In this document: positions 22,001 to 32,807 of the stretch, piece after piece
Layout of the letters: every line of letters begins with the position of its first letter
How positions within the stretch are numbered: position 1 is the first letter of the stretch
NCBI GenBank assembly: GCA_021432635.1
Contig: MU270106.1
Span: 66,087 to 130,086 of the forward strand
Direction of reading: 5' to 3'
Source: Thozetella sp. PMI_491
Taxonomy: Eukaryota; Ascomycota; Sordariomycetes; Chaetosphaeriales; Chaetosphaeriaceae
Length of the DNA: 64,000 bases
Made by a program: the position numbers and the translations under genes
The notes under the pieces: model-generated
The model's input: the letters and a program-made list of their open reading frames with translations, nothing else
What the model was told of the DNA's origin: nothing
Database searches by the model: none

Positions 22001-22540
22001 ATTTCATCAGCTCTGGTTCCTCTTTGATGAGAGAGATATAGGGCTCTAGCGTCGGCGTCCGGCTCCCAAACTGTCGATAGGCATCGAGGATCTCGTTCAA
22101 GATGCCACTGTCAGTTTGAGCAGTCTAATGGATGTGGATTAGCGTGAACTCTCTAACGTTAGTAGACCTGGTGACCCCAGATGGAGCTAGACCTGTATGA
22201 TGTAGTGTGGGGGACCCCAGATGTACGGGGAGAGCTCCAGAGGCTCCTGGTCTCCGAGTTCAAGGGCCTTGCACGCCCCGTCGAACTGCGCAAATCTCTC
22301 AATGAAGAATTGGATCCTGGCAAAATTCATCATTGTCTTGTGCCTCTCCTGGTCCTGTTGGATAGACAGGATCCTGTGCTTCAAGTCGCGAAGCTTTCTC
22401 TCAGGGAACGTCTCTTGTTGCTGCGGCGTTAACAGTGCTTTGAGCCAGTCGCGGGCTTCGATGAAAACTCTCTCTGCGGAGTCCGCAAGAGGGTCCTCCG
22501 TGCCGATGTCTTGAGGCGGTGGGCTGCAGGCTTCGTCCAT
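19058..22540 (-). CDS. NACHT STAND receptor with C-terminal C2H2 zinc fingers (1045 aa)
   Basis: The hand-spliced model is complement(join(19058..20120, 20172..20435, 20486..20597, 20652..21242, 21305..21871, 21932..22124, 22193..22540)). All six introns are 50-68 nt and every junction keeps frame. Order of domains: an N-terminal helical domain of the type found before fungal NACHT modules (FIEARDWLKALL...FHGRIIQLLSYR, about 25-180), a charged coiled stretch, and NACHT with Walker A GKKGAGKT, created exactly by the intron-3 splice, and Walker B HFIIIDGLDECGE. A winged-helix-like region follows (ARKIFALLIGAKRHLAWHEL). The C-terminus carries four C2H2 fingers (about 900-1040), the last two canonical. 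Such proteins are nucleotide-switch receptors; zinc fingers replace the usual ankyrin/WD/TPR sensors. It is divergent to the SNF2 gene with 702 bp between starts. Confidence 0.87.
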
Positions 22541-23242
22541 GGCTTCAGATCACAGCTCGGCCATTGACGTCTAGGTCAGTCTCGTGGGAAGACCCGCATT
22601 ACGAGTCCGACTGTGTTTAAGATTAGGTCTCGATTCAAGTAACATGCTCTAGAGCCTCGCTCTACAATTCTGCAGCAATTTCTTGCCAACAAGGTCCAAT
22701 GTAGTGTGGCGCGGGCTGCACAGAGCTTGGCCACCGCCAATCTGCCTCGCCAGATTGCGATTGGTTCCCCGGCTGAGAGAACTTTCTTTTGAGGCAGCCA
22801 ACGCCCCTTTTTGCAGCGAGCTGCGGTGGCCCAATGTGCATTTCTGCCTGCTAGCGTCACAGCGCAATGCGGTGCAGGTCAACATCAGCCTCCTCTGAGG
22901 TTGATTGGTTCGGATAACACCAATCAATGTAGCCATAAGCTGCAGTACGACAAGGCAAAAGGCAACGAGGGGTATTTTTCCTGCCCATGGCGAACAGCGC
23001 GAGGCTCCGCGTCGGACCATGGTTGCACATTTGTTTGTAGGACGACATGGGGAGCCGACAGCAGTGCCACGCGCCTCAATCCAGCGCTAATTATCTCCTG
23101 TATGAACCAATCTAGAGGTTGTCGGGGTAGAAACGAGAGTTTAACTACGTAAGCTTGCACAACGTGTTAGTATTTGGAAACTCTCAGCGGAACTGCATCG
23201 TGTTGGCGTGCATCTCACGGCTTTGGGCCGTGTCATTGAGTC
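22541..23242. promoter_or_regulatory. Divergent promoter region between NACHT and SNF2 genes
   Basis: The 702 bp separate two ATGs facing away from each other. Several 60-120-codon frames here lack homology and overlap one another, so I treat the region as regulatory. It contains a CCAAT inverted repeat (22901-22927) and additional CCAAT pentamers. Confidence 0.5.
22901..22927. promoter_or_regulatory. CCAAT inverted repeat TTGATTGGT-N9-ACCAATCAA
   Basis: Perfect 9-bp arms flank a 9-bp spacer. Each arm holds a CCAAT box, one per strand, which suits a HAP/CBC-type factor. The site is 361 bp from the NACHT ATG and 316 bp from the SNF2 ATG, roughly central. Confidence 0.45.
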
Positions 23243-26200
23243 ATGCCCGGCTACCAGTCTGTCTTGGAGAGTCTAGACGCCGACAACGTTCTCCCCGCCA
23301 TCGAATTTTCCTGGCCCCAGAATGGACAGCAGGATGAAGAACTGCCTCGGTTCCAGGATCTACTGGAAGCGCTTGAAACTTCACCGATCCCGGGCCTAGA
23401 TATCGATGGCTTAGACTCAGTAGCCCTAGAAAATGTGCAGAACGGTGTCAGCCAGTGGGCCCATGGGTTTTCGACAGGGGATAATGTCGAAGAATCCGAC
23501 GCGGACGCTCCATCAAGCCAGTCTCCGCAAGGGAATAATTCTTCAACTCCAAGCAGCGCTAGTCAGGGTACTCCAGGGGCAGAATCGACGCCTGATCTTG
23601 GGGCACCTGAGACTTCTGGAGAAGCGGACACCGTGATGACGGATCGCGATGACATCGTCTGTTACGGCATGGTGCGTCGTCCTGCCACTGACCCCAGTTC
23701 TCTCTCCTCGTATCTTTGCGGGACTTCCGTTCCCTAGCCCAAAGACTGACCGACTTCACCTAGCTTTTTTCTCATGATATTCGGCTACAGCGGCAAGACA
23801 TGGCAACCTTAGACGCGAAGCTCACGTCATATGCAGGCGACGATCCGCATTATATTCAGAAGTTTTACCTGCCAACGTCGGTCTCGCGCGTCTTGTGTTT
23901 TCAAGACAAAACCCAATTCGGCAGTCCGCGCACTAACGTCATCGAGATGCTTCAACTACTCTTGAAAGACTTTAGCGGAGTCGAGGCAGAGGCCATCGGG
24001 TCGACCGCAGCGATTCGCGAGCGGGTCCACCGGGCGACGAAGCCAGAAGAGGCCATTGTGCAAATGAACATCAACATTTACGGCCCTAGGCGATTCGCAG
24101 AACAAGTCGGGGAGGTCCTGTCCGACAGGAAGTTCTGCCTCCAGCGCCCAGACTCCCGACGTGCTGAGGCGCCGTACGAGAACCCACACTTTGTGACGTT
24201 CCCAGGGTTGGATCTTGATACTGTCGTTCAAGAAACGACGAAAGAAGCAACAGTTTCCAAGAAAAAAGCGCATGACGAGAGATTAAGAGAGCTAGTCGAT
24301 GAAGTCCACAACTCATTAAGTCGGCCCAATGCTCTGGAAACCGTCGAGGCCGACCAGAGGATAAAAACCCCGCTGCTTGAGTAGGCGATGCAATGTAGAC
24401 GGTTGTCATAAAAGATAGGACTAATGTGTGGAAAATAGACACCAGAAGAGTGCGTTGGCATACATGTTGCAAAGAGAGTCTGGCGACATTCCCGAGCCCT
24501 ACCGCCTGTGGCAGAAGGGTGTGTACGGTGGCCAGGAGATGTACGTTCACATCTCACAAGGTAACTACGTGAGACCAACGATTTGCTAACGTATGGGTAG
24601 GTTTATCCATCGTATTACCAGGAACCGCTCTTCAACCCAGCCTGATGAGAGCGGAGGTGGCATCCTTGCCGACGAGATGGGCATGGGCAAGACCCTCTGC
24701 TCGTTAGCATTGCTCGTCCAGACTCTGGAGGACGCCCGTGGATGGGCAGAGAAGAAGAACTCGGACGAGCACAAGACTGGTCTAGTGCAACGTTACTCGC
24801 GTTCGACCTTGGTAGTCCTTCCATCGGCGCGTAAGACAATCCTCGCCAGATCACGTTGCCATAGAAACTAAACCTAGCAGTACTCATTAACAATTGGACT
24901 AAGGAGATTAACATGTAAGTTTGACAATTAACATTCAGTTTGAATACTAACAGTCACAGGCATATCGGCGAAACTGCCAACGTTATCCGATACCACGGGC
25001 GCACTCGAGTGCGACGACTAGACACGCTAGCTGACTCGGATATCGTGTTGACAACGTATCACACGCTAGCAACAGAATTAGGGAAGAAGAAATCAGCTCT
25101 ACATCGCGTTGGTTGGTACCGGATCATTCTCGACGAAGGTTTGCCTCCCGTAAAGCATTTTTGAGGATATAGATACCCAGGCTAACCTCGCAAGCTCACA
25201 TCATCCGCCGCCCGGCCACGAAGCTCTACCGCGCATGTGCAGAGTTGGAGGCCAGGTCTCGTTGGTGTTTGACCGGAACTCCCATCCAGAACCGGCTCGA
25301 AGACATCGGTGCCCTGTTCTCATTTCTGCAAGTCAAGCCATTCCAGAAAATCTCCCAGTTTCGACGCTACATCTCCATCCCCTTCGAGTACGGCCAGACC
25401 GTGGCCCGCGACCGCCTGATCCTCCTCTACGAGTCCCTCTGCCTGCGCCGGACAAAAGACATTCTCGGCCTGCCCGGCCAGCAAGAAGAGACTCACTTTC
25501 TCGAGCTCACGGAGCAAGAACGAGATCAGTACAATCGCACCGTCAATATCCTCAACCGTTGCATGCGGACCCAGGTCGGACGGGATGCCCACGGCCCCAG
25601 CCAGATCCAGCTGCATCATAGCTATCAAACGTGGGAGAAGACGAACAATATGAAGTTCGGCCTCTTCCAGGCGCACATGCAGCTCCGCATCCTCTGCAAC
25701 CACGGCACGTACCAGAAGCTTTTCTCGTGGATGAAGCGGGACCTGAAGGACGAGCACGAGGCCTACATCGGCGAGGTCGGCTTCGGGTCTGACGCTATGT
25801 GCGATGGCTGTAAAGGGCCCTCTCCAGTTCTAGGGCTGATGGGGAGGTACCGGTTCGTCGAGCAGTGCCCGCACACCATCTGCCAAGAGTGCCTGGAGCA
25901 AAGCGTTCCCGACCACAGGTCCGACACTCCAGTTCACTGCCCGTTATGCGCCCGTCTGCGGCGGGAGTTCGAACCGACCGCATCGCGTCCGGGCAACGAG
26001 GAAGACATAGAGATGGGGGATGCGGAGGAGCCTGCTATGATTACAGACGGGAAACAGCACATCTCTGAAGCCTACTTTAAGGGAGAAGGGTTTTCATCCA
26101 AGATGAAAGCCCTTATCGACGATATAAAGAAGGGTATGGTGGATAGCAAGGGGTGAGTTTGAATTTGTCAATTTGATATCGCTTCACTCGATCGATCGTC

Positions 26201-26820
26201 AGCATCTAACCAAGACTCTAGCATCGTCTTTTCTTGCTGGACGCGGACTTTAGATCTCGTTGCTAGGCATCTCAAGTCGGAAAGGATCAAGTATCTACGC
26301 ATAGACGGTGAGATTCTTCAGTCGAGGAGGCAGCCTGTCATCGACAGCTTCGCGACGGATGATCGCTACAGGGTGCTTCTCATGACGACCGGAACGGGCG
26401 CCTTCGGGTAAGACTCCTTAATCACATCATTACACTGCTGCTTTGTCAATCACCCTTGCTTACGCGCAGTCTCCTAGGCTCAACCTCACTGTGGCCAACC
26501 GGATATTTATCGTTGAACCTCAGTGGAATCCGAGTACAGAACAGCAGGCCATTGCGAGAGCGATCCGTCTAGGCCAGGAGGACAGAGTCGAGGTCATCCG
26601 ATATGTCATCAAAGACACAGTCGAAGTGGTAAGATGAGATAGCATACCCAAATAGGTTTGGGACTTTGCTGACTATCGCTAGGAAATGAGATCCCAGCAG
26701 GTCAAGAAGCGGTTCGTGGCACGGGCGGGGTTCGAGACGGAGAAGCCCGACGCTGCAGCCGCCAGCCGAGATACCACGCCGACGACAGATGACACGATGG
26801 ATGTTGAGACCGATGGTTAA
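23243..26820 (+). CDS. SNF2-family helicase with RING finger (Rad5/HLTF-like, 1007 aa)
   Basis: The model is join(23243..23671, 23764..24380, 24439..24540, 24601..24830, 24881..24914, 24960..25138, 25195..26152, 26222..26407, 26478..26628, 26683..26820). Nine introns of 45-92 nt all keep frame. Motifs: Walker A ADEMGMGKT, DEAH box (ILDEAHIIR, restored by intron 6), TGTPIQNRLEDI, a RING-type finger inserted between the helicase lobes (CDGC...CPHTICQECLE...CPLC), motif V TTGTGAFGLNL and the motif VI-like AIARAIRLGQ. The first 350 residues are acidic and unconserved. The protein should use ATP to move on double-stranded DNA, with a RING able to act as an E3. No HIRAN domain is evident. The exon 2 start (23764 rather than 23791) is chosen because it keeps LFSHDIRLQ, and both are in frame. 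Confidence 0.87.
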
Positions 26821-26915
26821 ACTCGTGCATCATACATATTATTCAAACGATAAAAATTCAGTGATATAAGAAGGACTCTTGGCAGATCATTCTCAGATAG
26901 CGTGGAGTTTCCAGT

Positions 26916-29166
26916 CTAGATAATCTCGCATTCTGTTATCCCAACGTCTCCCACCTCGTTCATAGCGCCGTCATTGTGGTGCTGTATGGAGACCCCAATC
27001 CTGCTATATAGAGACGGGACTGGGCCAAGTGACAGTAAAATCAAGCCCGTTATGGCTACTTCAGTGCCCTGGCATAGTTTCCGCAACGGCAGGTACCAAA
27101 CTGGCATCCTCCCGGTCGGGTGGCCACGGGAGTCGAGAGTCAAGTCGCTCGAGGACATTGCACCCAACTCCAAATAAGCTTCGACGCTGGCATCAATGGA
27201 CGCGTCCCCGATAATCATTTCTAGGTTTTCTGTGTCCAACAGAGCTGCCGAGAACCGCGGATGGATACGCCGAGTAGGAATGAAGGAATACTCTGCATCT
27301 ACTCCATGGGAAATAGCGCCTAGTGTTTGACGCGTCCGCCAGTCTGAATACTTGCTGCTGAACTCGATAGTGGCTCTTCTTAGGGAACCACGGAGTGTCA
27401 GCCCCCACCGTGGTCTCTGTACAGTATCCTTCAGCGGATCGTCCGAAGAGCAAACGGCCTCAACAACCTCGGCAAGGTCAGTCTTGTCTGTATCGTCGAT
27501 GTCCGGCTGTGAGATGTACCGAATCCGGACCTTTCCAACCGATGCCCAAGACCACGATGGCGCCTTCTGGCGGTCTTTTGGGCAAAGTACTTCTCGAGGA
27601 TCGTTGTACGCAACATACCACTCCAGACCGCGCAGAAGATCCTCTTTCCACAGTCCCGCAAGGTACGTTGTTCCGTGGCCGCGACTGAACATTGAAGCAA
27701 GGCCGGATAGAGCCCGTATAGTATCACTGACGAAGCTCAAGTTCTTATCGCTGTACTGCTCCACCGTAGCATACCAAGTATCGAAGTGGTTGGAGCGGGG
27801 CCGAAAGTGGCGAGCACAGGCAGCCATGCGATCTGCGGCGTATAACCACATGCGCATCCTGTCAATCTCATCCGCGTACCCGTCTTGGAACGGATCCGCT
27901 ATAGCTTGAGGAACTGGTCGCGTCTCTTGCGCTTTGCTTGACGTGCATCTCCATCCCATCTGCTCGCCGAAGGTGAGGCAGCGCGAGCTGAGCACTTCTT
28001 CTTGCAGGATCCAGCCGCGGTCTTTGAGATAGTTCTTGCCGTTGAAGCTACCCGCAAGCGTTACGTCGCGCGCAATCTCACCGTCAGAATTCTCACTGGT
28101 AGCAAAAGTCATGCGGATTTTGCATGGCCGGTATTCTCGCCAATCCCTTTGTCGAAGCACGCCGGCGTTGGAGCTGGACGAGCCCTCGGTCGATATAGTG
28201 AAGAGTGCTTGCCGGTAAATGTCGCCCATGTGTGCCATCTCTAGGCTCATTTCTCCGTCATCATCCTGAACCATGCATAGCGCGTCAATCCAAAGGTACT
28301 TGTACCCAAGCCCATTCGTCACGTAGATCGCATCTCGGAAGGTCTTCGGAAGGTTGGCGATTCTAAGATCGTACGAGTGTGCCGATAGTGTTGACTTCAG
28401 TGTCAATACTCGCTTGCCGCGTCCCCAGCAGTAGCTGAGAGCAACATAGGCGTTTGGGGAAAGGGCCCCTCGCGTTTCGCGGAGATAAGGCCGTTTGAGG
28501 TCGCTGACATCTATCACGCGGGTGGGAAGAGAGTCGCGGCCCGTTGTAGTTCTTCCTAGCGCGCACATCGGATGGTTTTCCATGCAGTTGGCTATCCATA
28601 GTTGAGCTAGAGAGAGATTGGCAAGAGAAGTAATGCCCGTATCGGGCATTAGTTGCCTCTCCTGAGAAGATGATGAGCCGGTTTGATGCAAGGCTCTGGG
28701 CAGACCCCGAGTGTAAATTAAGCCGTTCATGACAGCGTCGTAAGCAGCTGGAGTAGTGTTAGGTTCTTCAAGCTCGCCAACCAGCGCCTGGAGCCTGGGG
28801 AATATTGGCGGTACCTGGAAGCTCGTCGATCTCATCTAAAACTGCGACACCTAGTTTGCCAATCACAGTGGCAGATATTCCCTGGAAGCCGTGCGACTTA
28901 ATGGTAGGGTCCACAGAGGTGAGCCGTAGGACAATATAGCCGCCTACTCTCTCGCAAAGAGGAGGATTGACGCGCTCGGCTGTGCCGAGCTGCCCTCTCA
29001 GGAGGAGGCAAAAACGACATCCAGCAGCCACGGACTGCTGAAATGAAGCTCGGCTTGCATGGAGAACATAGACCTGCGAAGTTGATGTTCCAAATTGGAG
29101 CCCATGTGCGCCCAGCTCGCCGAACCGAATTGCTTGGCATTTGTCGCAGAGCACGTCTCTTGCCAT
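26916..29166 (-). CDS. HET-domain (heterokaryon incompatibility) protein
   Basis: The large exon 26916..28835 carries the HET domain in order: YVALSYCWG, LPKTFRDAIYVTNGLGYKYLWIDALCMVQ (as separate blocks), YRQALFTISTEG and RGWILQEEVLSSRCLTFG. The C-terminus is the usual variable region. The N-terminal part is in another frame (ATG at 29166, MARDVLCDKCQAIRF, with a Cys-rich AAGCRFCLLL block), typical of HET proteins. A plausible join is complement(join(26916..28835, 28915..29166)) using a 79-nt intron GTGGAC...TTTTAG, giving 723 aa. That boundary is uncertain, and a simple frameshift is the alternative. HET proteins trigger cell death after fusion of incompatible hyphae. Confidence 0.82.
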
Positions 29167-29902
29167 TTGGCTTCGCGACTGAGCACCCAACCCTTTCGGA
29201 ATTGCTTCGATGAACGATTATTTCTTTTCGACGCACGGCCTGTAATTGATCAGAGTTTGACAAATTGGGAGGAAGCCATCCGTTCATCAAGCGCACACCG
29301 CGAGTCGAGAATGGTGTGAGAAAGTGAACACTTGTTGGAATAGCTGTTCGCAGCGCTGGCGAGCTGTGGAGGATCTGTAGTATTAGGATCCCATGGATCA
29401 CGTGGATTCTCATTAGGTGATCAATGGGAGCATATAAAAGTCGTTCCTGAGCTTATTGGCTCTTAGGAGCGAAATACAGAAGATAGATACTAATACACGA
29501 TACGGATTTACACAGTTTGTTTGCTTTATTGCTTTACGAGATCTCGTACGCTTACCAAACAACACTGCAATTTTAGTCTAGATGCAAAGCGTGACGAGAG
29601 GGGAGACACTCCCACCTGCGTAGGTTGGTAGGCACCCTAAAAATGCAGTGCAGTGTAGCCTCAGCAAAGTGTGAGGCTGTACAGTATGGCAAAAAGCGGA
29701 CTTGTGAGATGCTAAAACTGCAGTATTCTTCCTTTGTGTTTCTCGCCAGTTTTCGCCGAAGTCTTTTACTGCACATACTGTGCAGGGACATGATCCACCG
29801 ACTTTCGGGGAACAGGCTCCCTGTATCCTTCCTAGAACTTCTTAACCCTCCGCCCGAACTGCTCCGACCTCATTGCCTTTTAGATTCTGCCGAGAAGGAG
29901 GT
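29167..29902. other. Intergenic with dispersed repeat motif
   Basis: No gene. Contains the HET promoter (CACGTG at 29399-29404) and a copy of the dispersed CACTGCAATTTTAGTCTAG motif at 29563. The 94-codon frame at 29625 is not supported. Confidence 0.4.
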
Positions 29903-30001
29903 ATTTTAAAGCTGCCGTAAAAGACTACATGCACATAAAGATATTCCCGTGAGCGCAAGCGAAGCAGCACCGACACAGGCCTAATTTACCTCCCTTACTA
30001 T
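29903..30001 (+). repeat. Coding-like dispersed repeat, copy 1
   Basis: About 100 bp match 37167-37266 at roughly 85 percent by eye. In copy 2 the sequence reads as the end of a protein; here the same frame carries a TGA after KIFP. Similarity ends sharply at ACTATC (30001), exactly where the homoaconitase fragment begins. Confidence 0.6.
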
Positions 30002-31124
30002 CGCGCGCGTACGTTGCACCGACGGAGCCGCCAACTATAGTTAAGGCTTATCCCCTTGGCCAAGATCGACGTGGCAGCCTGCTCTCTTGAGCTGCCACAT
30101 CCAAAGCCAAAGCCTGTAACGAGGATATCTCCAGATTTTGCCGTGCTGTCGAAAGCGGGATCATAATTGCTCATACAAACCTCTGCCATTTTCTCTGGAG
30201 ACACGTCGTCCCAGTACTGATTTGTTAGACATTAGCATGATACGCTATGTAGGGGATTCTTGCCGTGTATTTTCCTGGATATACAGCGTCTGTACTGATA
30301 TTGTCAGTGCTGTAGAAGGTAATCTGGCCAGAAGGTTTCTCGGGGAAGCCAGGCAGGATCTCTGTTAGTTGCTCCTTTTTATCTGAATCAGCTTCTTCCC
30401 CCTGATTAGCAGGCCCAACGTCGATGATGCCATCCAGCTTGATAATCAACGCCTCAAGCGTTTCGGCCACGCTTTTCTTTGAAAAGGGCTCGCCTTCTGA
30501 GTACTCAACACCGGTCCAGTCCACAGGTTGTGAGTACCCGCCTGGACTAGTAATATACCCAGCAAGAGCCGAGGCGGCCACGACGGCTGGGCTGGCTAGA
30601 AATGTCTTCGTATCAGGGGACCCCATGCGCCCCTAGCTCTCTGACTGTAAGTGCGTGCAGCTATGTTGATCGTGTAAAGCCGTGTCAACGCACCTCGAAA
30701 TTCCGATTACTCTCAGATATACCCTTCATGCCAGGCTCAAGTAATCCAGTTCCCTTGGAGCTTTTTAGTCATATATTGCTACTTTTAGAGTGTTTCTGGA
30801 GGTATTGGCCGTGTTTTGGGACTAAAGTTTAGAGAGCCACTCCTGGGAGCCCTCAAATTGGAAACAAAGAACACAGGAAGTATTTGCCAGGCCAATGCAA
30901 GGTCCACAGCATGAAGGGAGAGCTTTTGCACCGGCATCAAGTAGGACTAGCCAATCTCCTTGCTCTTCAGCCGCCCGCTGCTCTGGTAGCGACGTTGCCG
31001 CCCTGTAGAATGTCACATGGTCTGCAATTCTTGGGACAACTCCTCCATTAGCAGCAGCCTTATCTCTGATGTCCGAGCTTCGGGAATTCGTGCAAGAAAC
31101 AAGATAGGCACGCTGTTCAGCCCG
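30002..31124 (-). pseudogene. Truncated homoaconitase (LYS4-type) gene fragment
   Basis: Four exons read on the minus strand: 31124-30888 (AYLVSCTNSRSSDI...FYRAATSLPEQ...CGPCIGL), 30753-30694 (GTGLLEPGMKGISESNRNFE), 30632-30264 (GRMGSPDTKTFLASPAVVAASALAG...IYxPGKYT-like end) and 30216-~30045 ([10 protein letters not shown]...[19 protein letters not shown]). These are consecutive blocks of homoaconitase, including two iron-sulphur cluster cysteine motifs (SCTNSR, CGPCIG) and the swivel domain. Introns 1 and 3 have GC donors (GCAAAT, GCAAGA); intron 2 has GTGCGT. A frameshift follows ILAKGIS. Both ends of the gene are missing, so it cannot encode the lysine-pathway enzyme. Confidence 0.75.
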
Positions 31125-31453
31125 TTCTCATAAATGAGCCCCCTAGTAATGCCCTTCTGAACGAAGGGCTTTGCCAGCGTAGCCAGTATGACAGGAAACT
31201 CCACAAGCCCCCCCCCCCCAATACGATCCGTACGATCCGAACGATCAATACTGACCACCCCATACAAGCTCCCATGCACTGGCACCAGGCCAGCATCTAA
31301 CAACGGCCCAGGCAGGGACCGGTCTCTGATGGGCGCGGCCCAACATGCGAACGCTGATACATTTGGGTCTTGATGCACGTCCACGGATTTTGCGCTAACG
31401 CCGGCCGAAAACGAGGGTCGGAGGCTAGCTAGAAACTCCCAACTGATCCACAC
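31125..31453 (-). pseudogene. Unidentified coding fragment fused to homoaconitase debris
   Basis: An open frame without ATG contains protein-like sequence (SLRPSFSAGVSAKSVDV, LLDAGLVPVHGSLYGVVSID, VEFPVILATLAKPFVQKG) up to about 31130, where homoaconitase coding starts in a different frame. A TAG lies just before its first codon. The composition and regular pattern suggest a real ancestral gene, but I do not recognise it. It includes a C run (31206-31217) that may hide length error. Confidence 0.4.
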
Positions 31454-31727
31454 TACCTAGAACTAAGTTCTAGAGTTTGCTCAATGAACTGTTCGACCGA
31501 TGGCATCCCGAAACTTTCATGGGACAATAGAGGGGCTGCACTCAGCATAGATGCATTGCTTAATCATTATTTCCTGTATCCGGGATGGAGGTGCAAACCG
31601 GATCCTGGCACCATCGGCAGAGATTATGTATATTATGGCCACTGACGCCGGCCCAACTTCACTCATCTCAACATTGACTATACAAACAACTCGGTCTTTC
31701 TAGAAATCTCACTTTGAAATCTCGACA

Positions 31728-32807
31728 ATGCTCTCGACTCGTCCTCTTGGAAAAAATGGACCTCTGGTCACCAGGGTTGGACTCGGGCTCATGGGAATTA
31801 GCACCCTGTACGGCCTGCCGGCGCCTGACGAGGAGCGCCTGGCGTTTCTTGATAAGGCTCATGAGATGGGAGAGATCTTCTGGGACTCTGGTACGAGTAA
31901 ATCCACTCCACGCACTCGAAGTCCCCGTGAACTGAAACTCCTCCCTCGTCCAATAGCCGATATGTACGGTGACTCAGAGGATCTCTTGGGCAAATGGTTT
32001 GCTCGGAATCCCGAGAAACGCAAGGATATTTTCTTAGCTACCAAGTTCGGCAACCGCCTCGACGTGCGAGGCAAGATTGACTCCACCCCGGAATACTGCC
32101 TGCAAGCCATCGAGAGCTCGCTCCGGAGGCTCGGTCTGCCGTATGTGGACCTATACTATGTCCACCGCATTGATCAAGTGACGCCCATAGAGAAGACGAT
32201 GCGGGCACTGGTACAGCTTAAGGAGGCCGGCAAGATTAAGCACATTGGACTCAGCGAGTGCAGCGCCGCGACCTTGCGCCGCGCGCACGCGGTCCATCCG
32301 ATCGCCTGCATCCAGATGGAATACAGCCCGGTCTGCCTCGAAATCGAGTCGCCACAGTTTAACTTGCTGCAGACGGCCAGAGAGCTCGGGGTTGCCATCG
32401 TGGCCTATAGCCCGCTTGGCAAGGGTCTGCTATCCGGCGCAATCCGATCGCGGGAGGACTTCGAGAAGCCCGGGGACTTCCGCGGTATAATGCCCTGGCT
32501 CAGCGCGGACAACTTTGACAACAACCTGTCCGTGGCGGACAGCATCGCTACCATAGCCAACGCAAAAGCCGTTACCCCGGGGCAGCTGATCCTCGCCTGG
32601 GTTCTTCACCAGGGTGATGACTTCTTTCCCATCCCTGGCACGACCAAAGTGGACAGGCTGCGGGAGAACCTGAAGAGCCTCGACATTTCCATCACGCGAG
32701 GTGAAGACAAAGCAATTCGAGCGGCAGGCGAGAAAATGAAGGGCGCACGACTCCCGGAGTCTTATCTGGGGGGCACCTTTGCTGACACGCCGCTCCTGGA
32801 GGAGTAG
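31728..32807 (+). CDS. Aldo-keto reductase (337 aa)
   Basis: A single frame spans the gene, but residues between FWDSG and DMYGDSE do not fit the family. They are a 66-nt in-frame intron (31891..31956; GTACGA...CCAATAG). The CDS is join(31728..31890, 31957..32807). After splicing the catalytic tetrad is visible: Asp in WDSADMYG, Tyr in MYGDS, Lys in ATKFGNR and His in YYVHRID. The cofactor-binding part is VAYSPLGKGLLSG and IPGTTKVDRLRENL. The protein should reduce aldehydes or ketones with NADPH; substrate unknown. Closest in style to the yeast/fungal YakC-like (AKR8/AKR13) group. Intact, with a short pyrimidine-rich leader. Confidence 0.88.
   Translation: MLSTRPLGKNGPLVTRVGLGLMGISTLYGLPAPDEERLAFLDKAHEMGEIFWDSGTSKSTPRTRSPRELKLLPRPIADMYGDSEDLLGKWFARNPEKRKDIFLATKFGNRLDVRGKIDSTPEYCLQAIESSLRRLGLPYVDLYYVHRIDQVTPIEKTMRALVQLKEAGKIKHIGLSECSAATLRRAHAVHPIACIQMEYSPVCLEIESPQFNLLQTARELGVAIVAYSPLGKGLLSGAIRSREDFEKPGDFRGIMPWLSADNFDNNLSVADSIATIANAKAVTPGQLILAWVLHQGDDFFPIPGTTKVDRLRENLKSLDISITRGEDKAIRAAGEKMKGARLPESYLGGTFADTPLLEE

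Noticed and set aside
31891-31956. Aldo-keto reductase with a 22-residue insertion
   Set aside because: The insertion is an in-frame intron with GTACGA donor and CAATAG acceptor; removal gives the normal SADMYGDSED motif.
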